Source of the DNA: Buxus sempervirens
Lineage: Eukaryota > Streptophyta > Magnoliopsida > Buxales > Buxaceae
DNA length: 64,000 bases
Assembly: GCA_947561395.2 (NCBI GenBank)
Contig: OX387184.1
Coordinates: 30,494,766-30,558,765, forward strand
Direction: 5' to 3'
Made by a program: the position numbers and the translations under genes. The notes below the pieces were generated by a model, which worked only from the letters and a program-made list of their open reading frames with translations, was not told the origin of the DNA and searched no databases. This document shows, in pieces, positions 45,711-57,650 of the stretch; the stretch's first letter is position 1; each line of letters begins with the position of its first letter.

Positions 45711-48700
45711 ATGAACGTGGAGAAGGAAAAACTCACCACAGACCAAGTTATAGTGCAAATGAGTGAGCAAAAGACTAATCAACCTAACCAAACTGTCGAC
45801 ACGGATCAGCTCAAACCCCCATCTTCACCACCAGTACATGAAATACAGCAAAAGCAAAACCCCACAAGAGCAATCAGTTTTCGTACCATCGGGAGGTCGA
45901 AATCCAAATTTCGATTCGTCGAGACAAATCATCCATTCTCCAGAAACTCAACCGCTGAATTCGTAGAGCCCGGAAAAGACGACGGCCATACCTCATCAGA
46001 TGAGGACGACGACGAGGGCGACGTTGCAGAAGGAACCATCCAGGACAATACTACAAATAAGAAGAAGAGAAAGATCAAATGGAGAGCCTTGATCGAATGG
46101 GTTTCCTTTTTCGTTATATTAACAGGCCTCGTCTGTTCTCTTACTGTGGAACCCTTCAAAAACCAGGTGAAATGGGGTCTTAAGGTATGGAAATGGTGGT
46201 TAATGTTCATGGTGATCATCTGTGGCCGCCTTGTTGCAGGATGGGTAGTGGCTCTTCTCGTCTTCTTCATCGAGCGGAACTTCATGCTCAAAGAGAAAGT
46301 CCTCTACTTCGTCTTCGGACTCAGAAAAAGCTTCCGGAATTTCTTCTGGTTAGCTCTGGCTCTCTTAGCCTGGACCTGTATCTTAAACCCGGAACTCCAA
46401 AACAACAACAAATACCTCAAGAAGGTCTTCCGAGCACTTGTTGCAGTCCTCATAGGCACCGCCATCTGGCTTGTAAAGATCGTTCTCGTCAAGCTTCTGG
46501 CCACGTCGTTCCACGTAGCTAAGTTCTTCGATCGAATGAAAGTGAGCGCGTTCCACCATTACGTACTGGAGAACTTATCAGGACCCCCACTATCTGATGG
46601 ACAGAAGACAAGTGATCACCCACTGCCGGCGGATAACCGGAAGAACATGAAATTAGTGAAGTCGTTGCCGGCGAGATTGAGAGGGTCGGAGGAGTCTGTG
46701 TCGGGAAGGATCGACATGGAGACTCTGGAGAGGCTGAGGAAGCTGAGCTTGGAGAGTACGAAGTCGGCGTGGAGTGTAAAGAGACTGGTTAGCTATGTGA
46801 GATCTTCGTGTCTGTCGACGATATCGAGGGACAAGGACGAGTTAGGAAAGGCCGAGTCTGAGATCACCAGCAAGTCGCAAGCCAAAGTTTGCGCCAACCG
46901 GACTTTCAAGAAAGTCGCAAAAGAGAACAGCGAGTAAGTAAAGTTTTTATTTATTTATTTATTTCCTAGTTAATTAAATCAGGATCCTCTCATGTGATTA
47001 CGATGAGCTTCTTTTTCTTCTTTTAAAACATTTTTACCTATCTACGGTACGTATAAGGATTAGACATTTTCCATATCATATCAAACTTAGGTCTTAATTG
47101 AGGTTAATTTGGTTAATTTAGATTAAATTTCAGAGGTGTTAAAGTCCTAGTTCATGATAAGGATGCTATTTGCATATATCTTCTAATGTCAGGGATGTTA
47201 CTACCATTTTCTAAATGACTGCGAATCGGTACATCCAGTGTAAATTGTGGTGATTTGTGTTTTAATTTTTGTTTTCAACCTGTTTCATTTTCTCATGGAT
47301 TCACATCGTCTGCTAGGTGCCCAGCAGACGATGTGAATCCTTTTCTTATACCCTAGTAAAACTCATCACAATAACATTTATGATATATAAGTGAAAATAA
47401 GAGAAATTTACACTTACACTGCTGACATTTTAACATTTGGAAAGGTGCACTTACAATCCTAGTGTCAACACAAGGGGCCAAATGGGTTGTGCTATATCAC
47501 CACACAAGCCAAATTGGGTTGTGCCTAAACCAGTTGATAGCCAAGAGCGGTTGGCCCAGCACTGCCATGGCTACAATAATCAGTTTGTCCTATGCCAAGC
47601 TTTAAGCACGCACAACACTCTCTAATTATATCCGTTTGGGCCACACATGGGCCAACCGGGTTATTTGACACCCTCTAATGTAGACCTTCCCACCATATCC
47701 TTTGTACAATTTTTTTTAAGGAAAATTACTGTTTAGTTTTTTTTTTTTTTTTTTCGTTTTCCAATGCAAGAGAGAAAGGAGAGGGACTATTGATTGCCTA
47801 TTTGGCAAGCAACAATTGGCTACAGTTGAGACCATTTATGAGCTCAACTGTAGATGATTTGAATCCATATAACTCATTGGTAGTACCTTTTTCACAAATA
47901 ACCAAATGAGTCTTATAATAATGAGAAAATATTGACCATTTGATCATGTTGATAAAAATTATAAGTCTATTAATGGGGAATTACAAATAAGATGATGTTA
48001 GTAAATCCTATCGACAGACTTGTAACTCCCATCATCTGATTTGTAATTCCCTATCAATAAACTTGTAATTCCCATTATCGAACTTATAATTCCCCTGTAA
48101 CAGAAGACTTTAATTCCTATCATTTAACTTTTAGTTCCCTATCAACAGACTTATAATTTTGATCCATACGACCAAATGGTCTATATTTTCTCATTTTTAG
48201 ATTTATTTAACCATTTACAAAAATGTACGACGAATGGGTCATAAGTTTTCTAAAATTTAACCGAACGGTAATTTCCACGTTATTATTTAGGATTTCTCGT
48301 CCCTTCTTGGAAAATAGATTACTCTCTCACTCTTGGCATGCGTAAGCAAAACCACGTAAACATGATGTCATCATTGTCCCTATATGTCACATAAGTGCAT
48401 TAATCATACGTCCTTTTACTTAATTAAATTCTCGACCTAACTTTTGACTAGTGGCTGCATTTTCCAGATCTTATCACTTCCATGTCCGGAATTTATGGCC
48501 ATTTTACGTACAATAATCCTGTTTTGTAGAGTCGCTCTCGGCCGCTGGTGATTGCAGCTGGCTTGTCTTTTTTTTTTTTTTTTGGGGGTCAAAACTAGCT
48601 TGTCGTTTTCCTTTGAGATCTTCAATCTCCCAAATTGACTCTGGACCCCACATTTTAAGGGCCATTTTGTTAGATATTCTAGAATCTGGATTCTTTCAAG

Positions 48701-50269
48701 AGGATTCTATACCAATCCAGAAAAAGGGAATTTGGTTAGGATTTTCAAGCTGGATTCTATAATCTAATTCTATAATCAAGTCCATAATTAGAATCCACCT
48801 TTTTGCCGGTTATAAGGATTATGGGCATTCGTACCTAAATTTCTAAAATCAATTATTCTACAAAGTACGCATAGCATATTACATAACACATAATGTAATA
48901 TAATATAATATATTTTATTATAATATATTATTGATATTTTGAAGCATACAATATTATATTATGTTACATATAAAATATATTTTACAGTATACATAGTATG
49001 TGTAATATCATATATCTCCTGCAGTATATGTAATATATTTAATATAATATTATATAATGTACATAAAATATATACATTGTATATTGTATATGATATGTAT
49101 ATTATTTATGATATCTGTTATTAGATATAACATATAAATAGTTTATGTTATAATAAGATACATATTATTATATTTAATAGTATATACTATTTTAAAATAA
49201 GATATTAATTTTTCAATATACATTATATTATTTTTGTATGCAATTTTTAATATAAAAACTCCAAATTTAATCTCAATAATCAATGTCAACAAACGAGATT
49301 CTAAATTCTAATCTTATAATTAGATTCAAAAATCTATAATATCCAAACAAGATTCTGGATTTTGAAAATCAGCTATTATAATCTGGATTATTAAAATCCA
49401 AATGATAATCCATAATGCCTACCAAACTCCCGCTAAGTTTTCTTTTGAGTTATTAGATGTGTTATTTTATTAAAGTCATGAGTTAGAATATTACAAATTA
49501 ATTAAATCATAAACATCTAAACAAGCCTGTTTTCTTGGTTGTGCAAAAGGAGCATATATCTTGGAAAGCCTCAATTACTGCTAAAAAATATAAAAAAAAA
49601 AATAAAGTTACTGTCTTAGTAATGACCTTAAGGTACCTTGAATGTTCTCTAAAGCATAAATATCTAAACACAGGTAAGCACACCCATAATGAATGAAAAT
49701 CCATCTGTAGATGAGCATACCAAGGAAAAAAAATTCCCAGTTTGCCAATAATTTAAGGGAAAATTAGCTTCTAGTGATACATTTTAAAAATAATTAGAAG
49801 TCATTGTTTTGCATTTCAAATTTTAGTGATATTTTACTATTATAAGGCCAATTCTTCCAAGAATGCAATTATACAATGTTATACAAGTCGATTAGTAAAA
49901 GATACAAGTCACCCTATAGCTGTACAAGTTAGTACAATATATTGTACAAGTCCTTTTATAGAGATGTACGGGTCACCCTATAGTTGTACAAGTCAGCACA
50001 TTGTATTGTACAAGTAGGGTGACTTGTATTTCTCTATGAAATGACTTGTATAATGTATTATACAAGTCATTTCATAGGATGACTTAGATAGCATTGTATA
50101 AGGGCATTCTTGTAATAGTTAAATATCACTAAATTAAATAAAGGTTTCCCCAAAGTTGAAACTCAACAATGCTGACTGCATTTTAATTATTTCAAAAAAG
50201 TATGACTAAAAGTTAATTTTCCCATATTTTAATGGAAGCAACCATGAAATGCTTTGATTAGGAGCTGAA

Positions 50270-50327
<58 letters not shown>

Positions 50328-53300
50328 AGTCATATTTTATGATTTTAGTGTGTTCCTAAATGATCAAATTTTTAGTATATAATGAGAGTTCCTTATGTTC
50401 TATCTTATCTAGGAAGCACAAGGCATTGCTCCTTGAGATAAAAGGAGGGGTAAAATACTTAAACAAGTGGTTCTTATTACTTTTCAATTAATGAATTGGA
50501 ATTAGTTAGTTCAATTGTTTAAATAAGAAGTAGTTATTTAAGTAACAGCATAGACGACTTAAGGTTTTGTGTTTTCTCATATAAACGAAGAAGGCTATTG
50601 ACTTCATGAGAAATACGATGCATCTAATCAATCACAATTTTACTTTTTCCACTCAAGTTTATTGTTGCAGACTTAAGAAAGTGTAGGTACTGATAATTTG
50701 TTCTTTTATATGCATTATAATCTAAAGGTTTTGGAGATAATGTCTAATAAAGATGCTGTACTAGCAGAAAAGCCTTGGGTTGTTCTGCTTGTATCTAATT
50801 GTATTTTTTTCTTTATTTTACCTTTCTTATGGAGGCAGTTATATTGAAGTGGCGGATCTATCGAGATTTCTGGAGAAAGAAGTAATAGATACCCTATTAC
50901 AATTATTTGATGGAGCTGTTGAGGAGAATGGAAAGGTCAAGATCTCAAAGTCTTGTTTTAGAAAGTGGGCGGTAAGTAATAAAAGCATATATTTTCTTCA
51001 AAACGTACTTATATTTGCATAAAGAAAAAGATTTTCAGCATATTTTTATCTTCAAAATCATCTATATTTATTTATGTTTTGGTTTAAGATTTGTTATGCA
51101 AAAATTAAATCCCATAAATAGTATGATATAAATCTTTGAAAAACAAAAGAAAGAAAAAATGCAAGTCTGTTCTTTTGACAAATTATCCATTTTTCCCATT
51201 AAAACTTTAGGTATATACTTCTATAATCACTAAAGAAATACTATGGGCATGTTGATTGAATAACAAAACTCAATGAATTAAGAACTAAAAATTACAATAC
51301 ATTGTTGAGTTAATTAAAAGAAGACCAAGAAGAAAATATAAGAAGAAGAAGATGAATGATGGCAATGAGTTGCCTTGTGTATGATAGAAAAAAAATATTT
51401 CATCAATCTAAAGTACATCATCCTAGCATTCAGGCCTATTGATGTACATATTATGAAGTTCTCAACCATCTTGACTGATAAATAGCTCTTAATTTGGGTA
51501 AAAGTGCCCTGAAAGTACAAACATATCATAAACTTAGGGTACTATGATACCAAAATATATCTCTAAGCATTTTGTTTTATTTTATTCTCAATAGTAGAGT
51601 CCAATCCATTTTTTGGGATCTCTTAGATATCACCCTTCTTTTTAGTAGCATATGATCTTACTTATGTAACTTGATTGAATTGGTATCTAATCAACAACGC
51701 TTCTGACTAAATTATTTTCAAGATCAAACGAAAGGTTTAGAGAAGAAAGCCAAAAAAAAAAATGTTTTTGTCTAAAAATGCTTTTGATGATGATCATCGA
51801 ACCATCAGGTCCGAGCTTATGAAGAACGAAAGAAGCTACGACATTCCCTAACTGATACAAGGACAGCAGTTCAACAACTACACAAGCTAGCGAGTGCAGT
51901 TGTGATTGTGATTATATTTATAATGTCAGTGCTCGTGACGGGTATAGCCACCACAAAAGTTATTTTTGTGGTAACTTCACAGTTATTACTAGTGGGCTTT
52001 ATGTTCAAGAACACCTGCAGGACCATCTTTGAATCCATCGTCTTCGTCTTCGTCGTACACCCATTTGATGCAGGTGATCGTTGCGTTATTGATGGAGTTA
52101 TGGTAAGACAATCTTTCTCTGAAATGGAGGATACAAAATATTTGATGCAAGTTTTACCGACCCTAAATTTATAACAATAAAAACTTCCCAGCATTGCAGG
52201 AATGGACAATACATTTCTCCTGTTACCACTACCTTTGTTTTGGTAGGTGGATATCAGTGACCAGAAAAAAAGTGTCAACGGTCCCACAATATCTCATATA
52301 ATCGAAAACTACCATAGGGTAGCATCCTAGGGGATCTGAAATGTTAATTTAGACATGTGAAACCAATTGTTTTAAGAAAATGGAACTGGACATCAATCTT
52401 GGTGCCATGAATTATTCATCACAATGCTTTTATAGATATGGACCCTATCTATTGCACCTTTGTGTCATTGACATGTACTATGCTGAGTTGTGTTAAGGAG
52501 CAAATAAAGATCATACCAATGCATAGATTTATTTTTGGTCATACAATTAAAATGTTAATTTAGGCATATAAAATTACAAAAGTGTTTTTAACCCCTAATG
52601 CTATTTCTTTGGTGCAGATGGTCGTGGAAGAAATGAACATTCTGACAACAACCTTCCTTCGATACGACCGGGAAATGATCTATTATCCCAACTCAGTTCT
52701 GCTCGCGAAGCCCATCAGCAACTTCGGTAGGAGTCCAAACATGAATGACACTCTTGAATTCACTATTGATTTCTCCACACCTATCCAAAAGATAGAGGAA
52801 TTCAAGGCTGCCATAAAAACGTAAGCATTTTTTTTTCTGTTGAGTTTATTTTAGATTCAAATTATCTACGATCCTTCATCTAGAATAGATTTTAATTAAC
52901 AAAAGATATCAATTGAAAGATAACAATTTTAAAATTTTTTTTTTTAAATTTTACATTTTTTTTAATGAGAGATAGTAGGAGTTGTTATGTTATTGAAATA
53001 AGGAATAAGAAATCTTAAAAATTGAGCATCTCTATTTGAGAATGGGTCTTCCCTTTAAATAAACTATGGGAGTGAAAGCATTATGTGCGTAGCAAATTTA
53101 AAAAAAAAAAAAAGAGGAGGATGTTTTGGGTATACAATGTTAGGCAATTAGTAAGTCATATACGTGGCATTAACAAATGGTATAGCGTTAATTTGAAAAA
53201 AAAAATTTTGAAAGGCATTTTGGGTGAAATGTCAACGAGAAAATAGGGTATCGGCTTTATATAATGGTATAGATTTAGAGAAAGATCAAATATATTAAAA

Positions 53301-53781
53301 TCAATTATAATATTTTCAAAATTTCAAGTGAATCAAGTTTTTTCAAGAAATTTGCATGACTTGCCAAGTCAATTAGGCAAGTCCATATGAATTTTGATTG
53401 ATTTGAGTTATTCACTGAGTTTTGTAAGTTACAAGGAAGGTTTTATTTAAACACTTTTTTGTATATATTTCGTAGAATCTTTTAATTTGCCTCCTATTGT
53501 CCCTTTTCTTTTATTTTTTTGTTGGGGTTATGAACTGCAGATACATAGAGAAAAGTCGTCAGCATTGGGATGCAAAACACTCCGTGATAGTGAAAGAGAT
53601 TGAGAATGTGGACAAGATGAAGATGAGTCTTGTTGTTCTACACACAATGAACTACCAAGACATTGTGGAGAGGAACAAAAGGAGAACCAAACTAGTCCTA
53701 AAGTTGAAGAGCATCTTTGAAGATCTTGGCATAAAGTACCACCTCCTTCCTCAACAGGTCATTCTGACCAAGAACATGTAA
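45711..53781 (+). CDS. MSL10-like: MSL10-like mechanosensitive ion channel (MscS-like)
   Basis: Five exons join to a 697-residue protein: 45711-46933, 50839-50971, 51809-52102, 52618-52820, 53541-53781. All introns are GT-AG and the sum is exactly 2,094 bases with stop. Residues 1-125 are a charged cytosolic N-terminus with an acidic run near 96-104. Membrane segments are near 130-147, 163-187, 205-226 and 240-262. A cytosolic loop encoded by exons 1-2 follows. Then come TM5 (about 480-500) and the pore helix TM6 (about 502-535) leading into 'PFDAGDRCVIDGV', the MscS-family signature. Exon 4 carries 'YYPNSVLLAKPISNF' of the beta domain. The family releases ions under membrane tension at the plasma membrane. 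Length and layout match MSL9/MSL10-class proteins (MSL10 is about 734 residues). The exact orthologue is not settled. Confidence 0.92.
47297..47340. repeat. Perfect 18-bp inverted repeat in MSL intron 1
   Basis: GGATTCACATCGTCTGCT, 8-base loop AGGTGCCC, then the exact reverse complement of the arm. It stands alone in AT-rich intron sequence. Confidence 0.9.
47921..48194. mobile_element. MITE-like inverted repeat in MSL intron 1
   Basis: The left end ATGAGAAAATATTGACCATT is mirrored at the right end by ATGAGAAAATATAGACCATT (reverse complement). Pairing continues for roughly 60 bases through 'aaaattataagtct'. The interior has repeated 'acttgtaattccc' motifs. No convincing target duplication found, so superfamily is open. 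Confidence 0.6.
48659..49433. mobile_element. PIF/Harbinger (Tourist-like) MITE candidate
   Basis: Flanked by TAA on both sides (48656-48658 and 49434-49436). Ends GGGCCATTTTGTTAG and, reverse-complemented, GCGGGAGTTTGGTAG match at 10 of 15 bases. Subterminal 'aatctggatt' motifs occur in inverted orientation. The centre is extremely AT-rich (48890-49210). Confidence 0.6.
49757..50223. mobile_element. Mutator-like MITE (467 bp)
   Basis: Terminal inverted repeats about 45 bases long, starting GGGAAAATTAGCTTCTAG and GGGAAAATTAACTTTTAG. 9-bp flanks ATAATTTAA and ATATTTTAA differ at one base, fitting a MULE-type duplication. The interior has an inverted series of 'tacaagtc' motifs able to fold. 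Confidence 0.75.
50273..50325. repeat. (TA)n microsatellite in MSL intron 1
   Basis: About 25 uninterrupted TA units, just downstream of the MULE-type MITE and about 510 bases before exon 2. Confidence 0.95.
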
Positions 53782-54152
53782 GCGGGCTCTATTGATCCTT
53801 CAAAGTATGTTCTCCGTTTTCAAGTAATGTGACATATAGGATGTTAATAAGCTTTAAGGTACGGTACATTTATAGTTCTTATAATATGTGGTGATGCTAT
53901 GCTTTGTATTTAGATCATGGTTTTATAACTCTATAAGAAAATATGAAAGATCATCTATGTGGCTTCAACTTGATTCGTTTGAATTTTGGTTCATGAACTC
54001 AAACATTCACTTTTTAGCTTTGTGTTGAATAATGGGGAAATATTTCAATGCTACGACTAGGTATGGGTTCCATAATCAACCCAACTGATCAAAGACGTGT
54101 GGCATAAAAATTATGCCTTTCAAGGCTACGTAACGTCGCTCTTTAAATTTAA

Positions 54153-54357
54153 CTAGTCGGATGCACGTGCAATACTGCACATATGAAGAAACGAAGCTGG
54201 AACAGTTTTGCAATTGATTATTAAGTTTTAAAAATTTGAGGCATGTAACCTTTTATTAATGAATATTTAGGATGATGTGTAAGGGCTTTTTTGAAAAGTT
54301 GCAAATTTTGGTTGGAGCGATTCCCAAAGGGGCGCCTCGTTTTATATATAGTATAGA
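54153..54357 (-). mobile_element. Mini-Helitron (205 bp), non-autonomous
   Basis: On the minus strand it starts TCTATACTATATATAAAA and ends with a short hairpin (GTGCA, 4-base loop, TGCAC) ten bases before the terminal CTAG. The base before the start is A and the base after the end is T, as expected for Helitron insertion between A and T. Located about 370 bases after the MSL stop codon. Confidence 0.7.
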
Positions 54358-55351
54358 TAGATTAGGAGGTAACACGAATGAGCAAATGAAAAGCGAGACA
54401 TTGTTAATTTTTTAGGGACATCAAAGGATTTAAAATATAGTAATGGAAATTTTTTGGAATGTAAAAAATAAAAAGATAAACTTGACACCATAAATAAAAA
54501 TATATTATATTTGTAAGCCATGGCTCTTGAAATGCATGGCAACCTCATCTACATTTATTTAAGTGCTTAAAAGTTCTATGAAGCCATGGCTTTTTCTATA
54601 TTTTGGGGCTAAATCTATATGAGTTGATCAACTTAGAAGGACAATTCTAGATTGTCACTAATATTAAACACTTTATCAAATGACATTCACAGAAGCCGTC
54701 ATGGAGCCTATCAATGAATGTTACAGCAAATGTGAGATTTGACGACCTAACTTGAAGATTGTGTATGGCACTGCTCAGCAAGAGCCACATTCTTCATGGC
54801 ATACATGAGAACAAATAACCTAAGCCAAGGTTTGTGTTTGGCACTGGGCTGTAAAAGTCACATTCTCCTTGACAAAAGGTGCCAAAAGAGAATAAGAATA
54901 AAACAAAGTCCTGACGTTATAGGTTTGTGTATAGCATTGATCTCGCTAGATGGCATAAGTAGACAGGAGCCACATTTCTTATACCCACAGACATTATTTA
55001 TGAAGAAAAGGGTTTGTTTATGGTACTTAACTCGCACAAAATACAAGTGAATAGAAGCCCCATTCCCTAAAGCTGAAGATAGTATTGAGCGAGGTAGAGT
55101 GCCAAAGAGTTATTAAAGATGCTGAAGTAATGAAACAAGGCACAAAATAAGGAATTAAAGAAAGTATGAAGGCATACCTTCCAAGGGTATGGCGGAATGA
55201 TTTTCCAACTACAATGCCTAAAAGTCGATACTAGTTCTTCACAGAACGTGACATAAGCATTAAGCCAAAAAGACAAGCAGTTATCCTTCTTCTTCATCTC
55301 ATCCACGCATCTCGGTGTAAAGCTTTTCTTGTCCTACCTTTGCTTCTGCCA
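54358..55351. other. Intergenic stretch, nothing identified
   Basis: No gene, terminal repeat or tandem array recognised. It has loosely repeated phrases of the type 'gtttgtgt(t/a)tggcac' (54830, 54925, 55012). Confidence 0.4.
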
Positions 55352-56016
55352 TGTAGAATCCCGAATTCTAGGAAATAATAATATAATTGTAAATGTAAAT
55401 ATTAGAAGAAATAAAATAAATAAATTTAAAATATCAAGAGATAAATATTTAATCTAAATATTTGGGAGATCGAAACTATAATCCATACTTATATTATGAA
55501 GAGAAATAATGAGGAGATTAAATATGAAAATTTAAGAAATAAATCTAATGGTTAAATTTGGTATAATAAAGAAAAAAGGTATTTTAGTCTTTTCCCAATT
55601 ACCAATTATTAAATTAATTAAATAAATAATTATTAGAATTAGAATAATTAATTAGATTCAAGTTGGATTAAATTGGAGTTAGAAAGCTTGATTTATGGCT
55701 TAATTAATGGTAAAAGGGCTTATTGGTAATTATACTTAGTTAGGAACTTTAAATTTGTAAATAAAAGAGATTTTAAGGTGATTTAATAATATTTAAAAAT
55801 AAGGAATTAAATTAGCGCGAAAATAAAGAAAAATAGAAATTTTCCAAATAGGATTAGGAATCCTAGTTGCGTAAGTATAAAAGTGGAGGCTAAGAAGGAT
55901 TTTGGGTTTCCTCATTCAATATTGGTGGATCCATGTGGCTAAAGAGAGAGGAATAGAGAAATAAAGAGAAAGATCAACTGGTGAAGAAGAACAAGAGAGA
56001 GAAAAAGATCAACAGA
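55352..56016 (+). mobile_element. LTR fragment, sense, 5' part
   Basis: Starts TGTAGAATCCCGAATTC, in the style of the TGTAAAACCCCG LTRs. TATA box GTATAAAAG at about 55875, then a purine-rich leader. It is cut off by the CACTA end. Confidence 0.55.
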
Positions 56017-56809
56017 CACTACAAGAAAATTGGCATTTAGTAACAGCTGGCAGTAACGTTTATAATTTAAATGCTACAATAAGATATAATTAGTAACCAT
56101 TTTTATAAACTGCTACTAATTATATTATTAATGTTTATTTGTAACGGTTTTGTTTTTAAAAGCAACTATAACCATAATTTAGTAGCAATTTTAATAGCAA
56201 TTGCTACTATAGTTATCAACCACCGCTACTGTTTATGCTATCTAAAAAAGCGCGCGACTATGCTCTTCGCACCTGTGGTTGAGAATCGAGATTGAAAACC
56301 CTTGTTCTTTCTTTTCTCAACCTAATTGATATCTCCGGCCATGAAAGTTTGCAAACCTAATCGATATCTCCTGCAATTCATTTCTCAACGTAATCGATCT
56401 CCTGTAAATCTTCTCTCTGGTTGACATGGCATAATAAACGTCTCCAGCGTTGCAAAGCACCTTTTTCTCAGGTCACAGTCTAGAGCACATTGCAAAATCC
56501 TCTCTTCTTCACTTTCTTGTCAGGTTTCCATCTGGTGTACATTGCAAAGAACTTTCTTCTCAGTTATCAACCACGTTGCAAAGCACTTTCTTCTCAACGT
56601 CGCAAATCGATATGTCCACATCACAAAGCATGCTCTTTGTTCAGGTTGAAATTGGGCGCTTGAGATAAGGTGTGGAGGAGACTTTGTTTCTTTCCCCAAT
56701 ATTCTATCTAATTTTTCTCATTCCTTTTAGACCAATTAAAAAAATTCCTCTGTGGTTCTCAATCTTCATCTCACGCCTCTGATGTTGATTTTCCATGATA
56801 GAGGTAATT
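56017..56809 (+). mobile_element. CACTA (En/Spm) transposon end
   Basis: CACTACAAGAAAATTGGC is the classical plant CACTA terminus. Subterminal 'agtaac/gctac' motifs follow (56035-56240), as is usual for this group. I find no matching TTCTTGTAGTG end in the window, so the right boundary is only the start of the next LTR. The short frame at 56450-56668 is not convincing. Confidence 0.55.
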
Positions 56810-57650
56810 TGTGAAACCCCAGATTTCTATACCATTAGCACACCCTAAACAGAGTAATTTATTGTGTAGGTGAAGTTGGAGAAGCCCAGACTTGAAGTTA
56901 GCCAAGTGGCTAAGTCCAGGCTTATCAGAAACGGATAAATGTGAGCAATCCCAAGATTTGCTAAATCAATTTAATTGTTGAGACGGAAAATAGCTAAGTG
57001 GCGGTTTGTATTGTGTGTAATAGGTGGAGAAAGGCAAAGCTGGAATTTTCCTTAGCGCATTGGAGAAATTTGGTTAAGTGTCAAAGAAAGGGGTTTTATC
57101 CCCACATGATTGAAGCACTCTCCTCTCCCCCATCTTCTCTTCCTTCACTCTCCTCTTCTCCTACCATTCTTCATCTTCTTCTCCAAATTCTCTCCCCTTC
57201 ATCACACTCCCTTTTCTCTTTTAAGTTCATTGGAGAGACCCTTGCAAGAAAAGGAAGAACACAAGGAGATTTTCGTTTGGAGGTTTTTGAAGGAAGCAAC
57301 CAAGGAAGCAAGGGTGCTGTTCGTGGGTTTCCCTAGGAGCCAGAAGACTTTCTAGCTTGATTAGAAGAGGTAAGCAACACCACCCTAACCTAGTTTTCTC
57401 TTTTTCCCAATTTTCGTATGCAAAATGTATATTTTTGGGGTTTGGGTATCAATTTGCTTATCCTTGCAAATAGGAGGGATTTTTGTTGGGGGTTTTGTAA
57501 GAAATAGGTAACCACACATGCTAGAAACAATTTAGAGACCAAAAAACATCGAAAAGAGTGAGATTTGAAAAACCCTAGAAGTTAGGAAAAATCGGATTTT
57601 TGCGAACCTGAGAAATCGTGAGGGCGCCCGAACCGCCGCTCGAGCGACTG
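56810..57650 (+). mobile_element. LTR fragment, sense, 5' part
   Basis: Starts TGTGAAACCCCAG, has a CT-rich leader (57110-57230) and a possible donor (GAGGTAAGCAAC near 57368). It ends in a CG-rich 'gcgcccgaaccgcc' segment resembling 38690-38790 of the solo LTR. It is interrupted at 57651 by the Tat LTR. Confidence 0.55.

Noticed and set aside
45929-46522. Alternative frames overlapping MSL exon 1
   Set aside because: Shadows of a strongly supported exon with clear channel motifs.
53240-53275. Possible second Helitron 5' end (TCTATACCATTATATAAA on the minus strand) in MSL intron 4
   Set aside because: No matching hairpin plus CTAG end found nearby, so it is not called as a feature.
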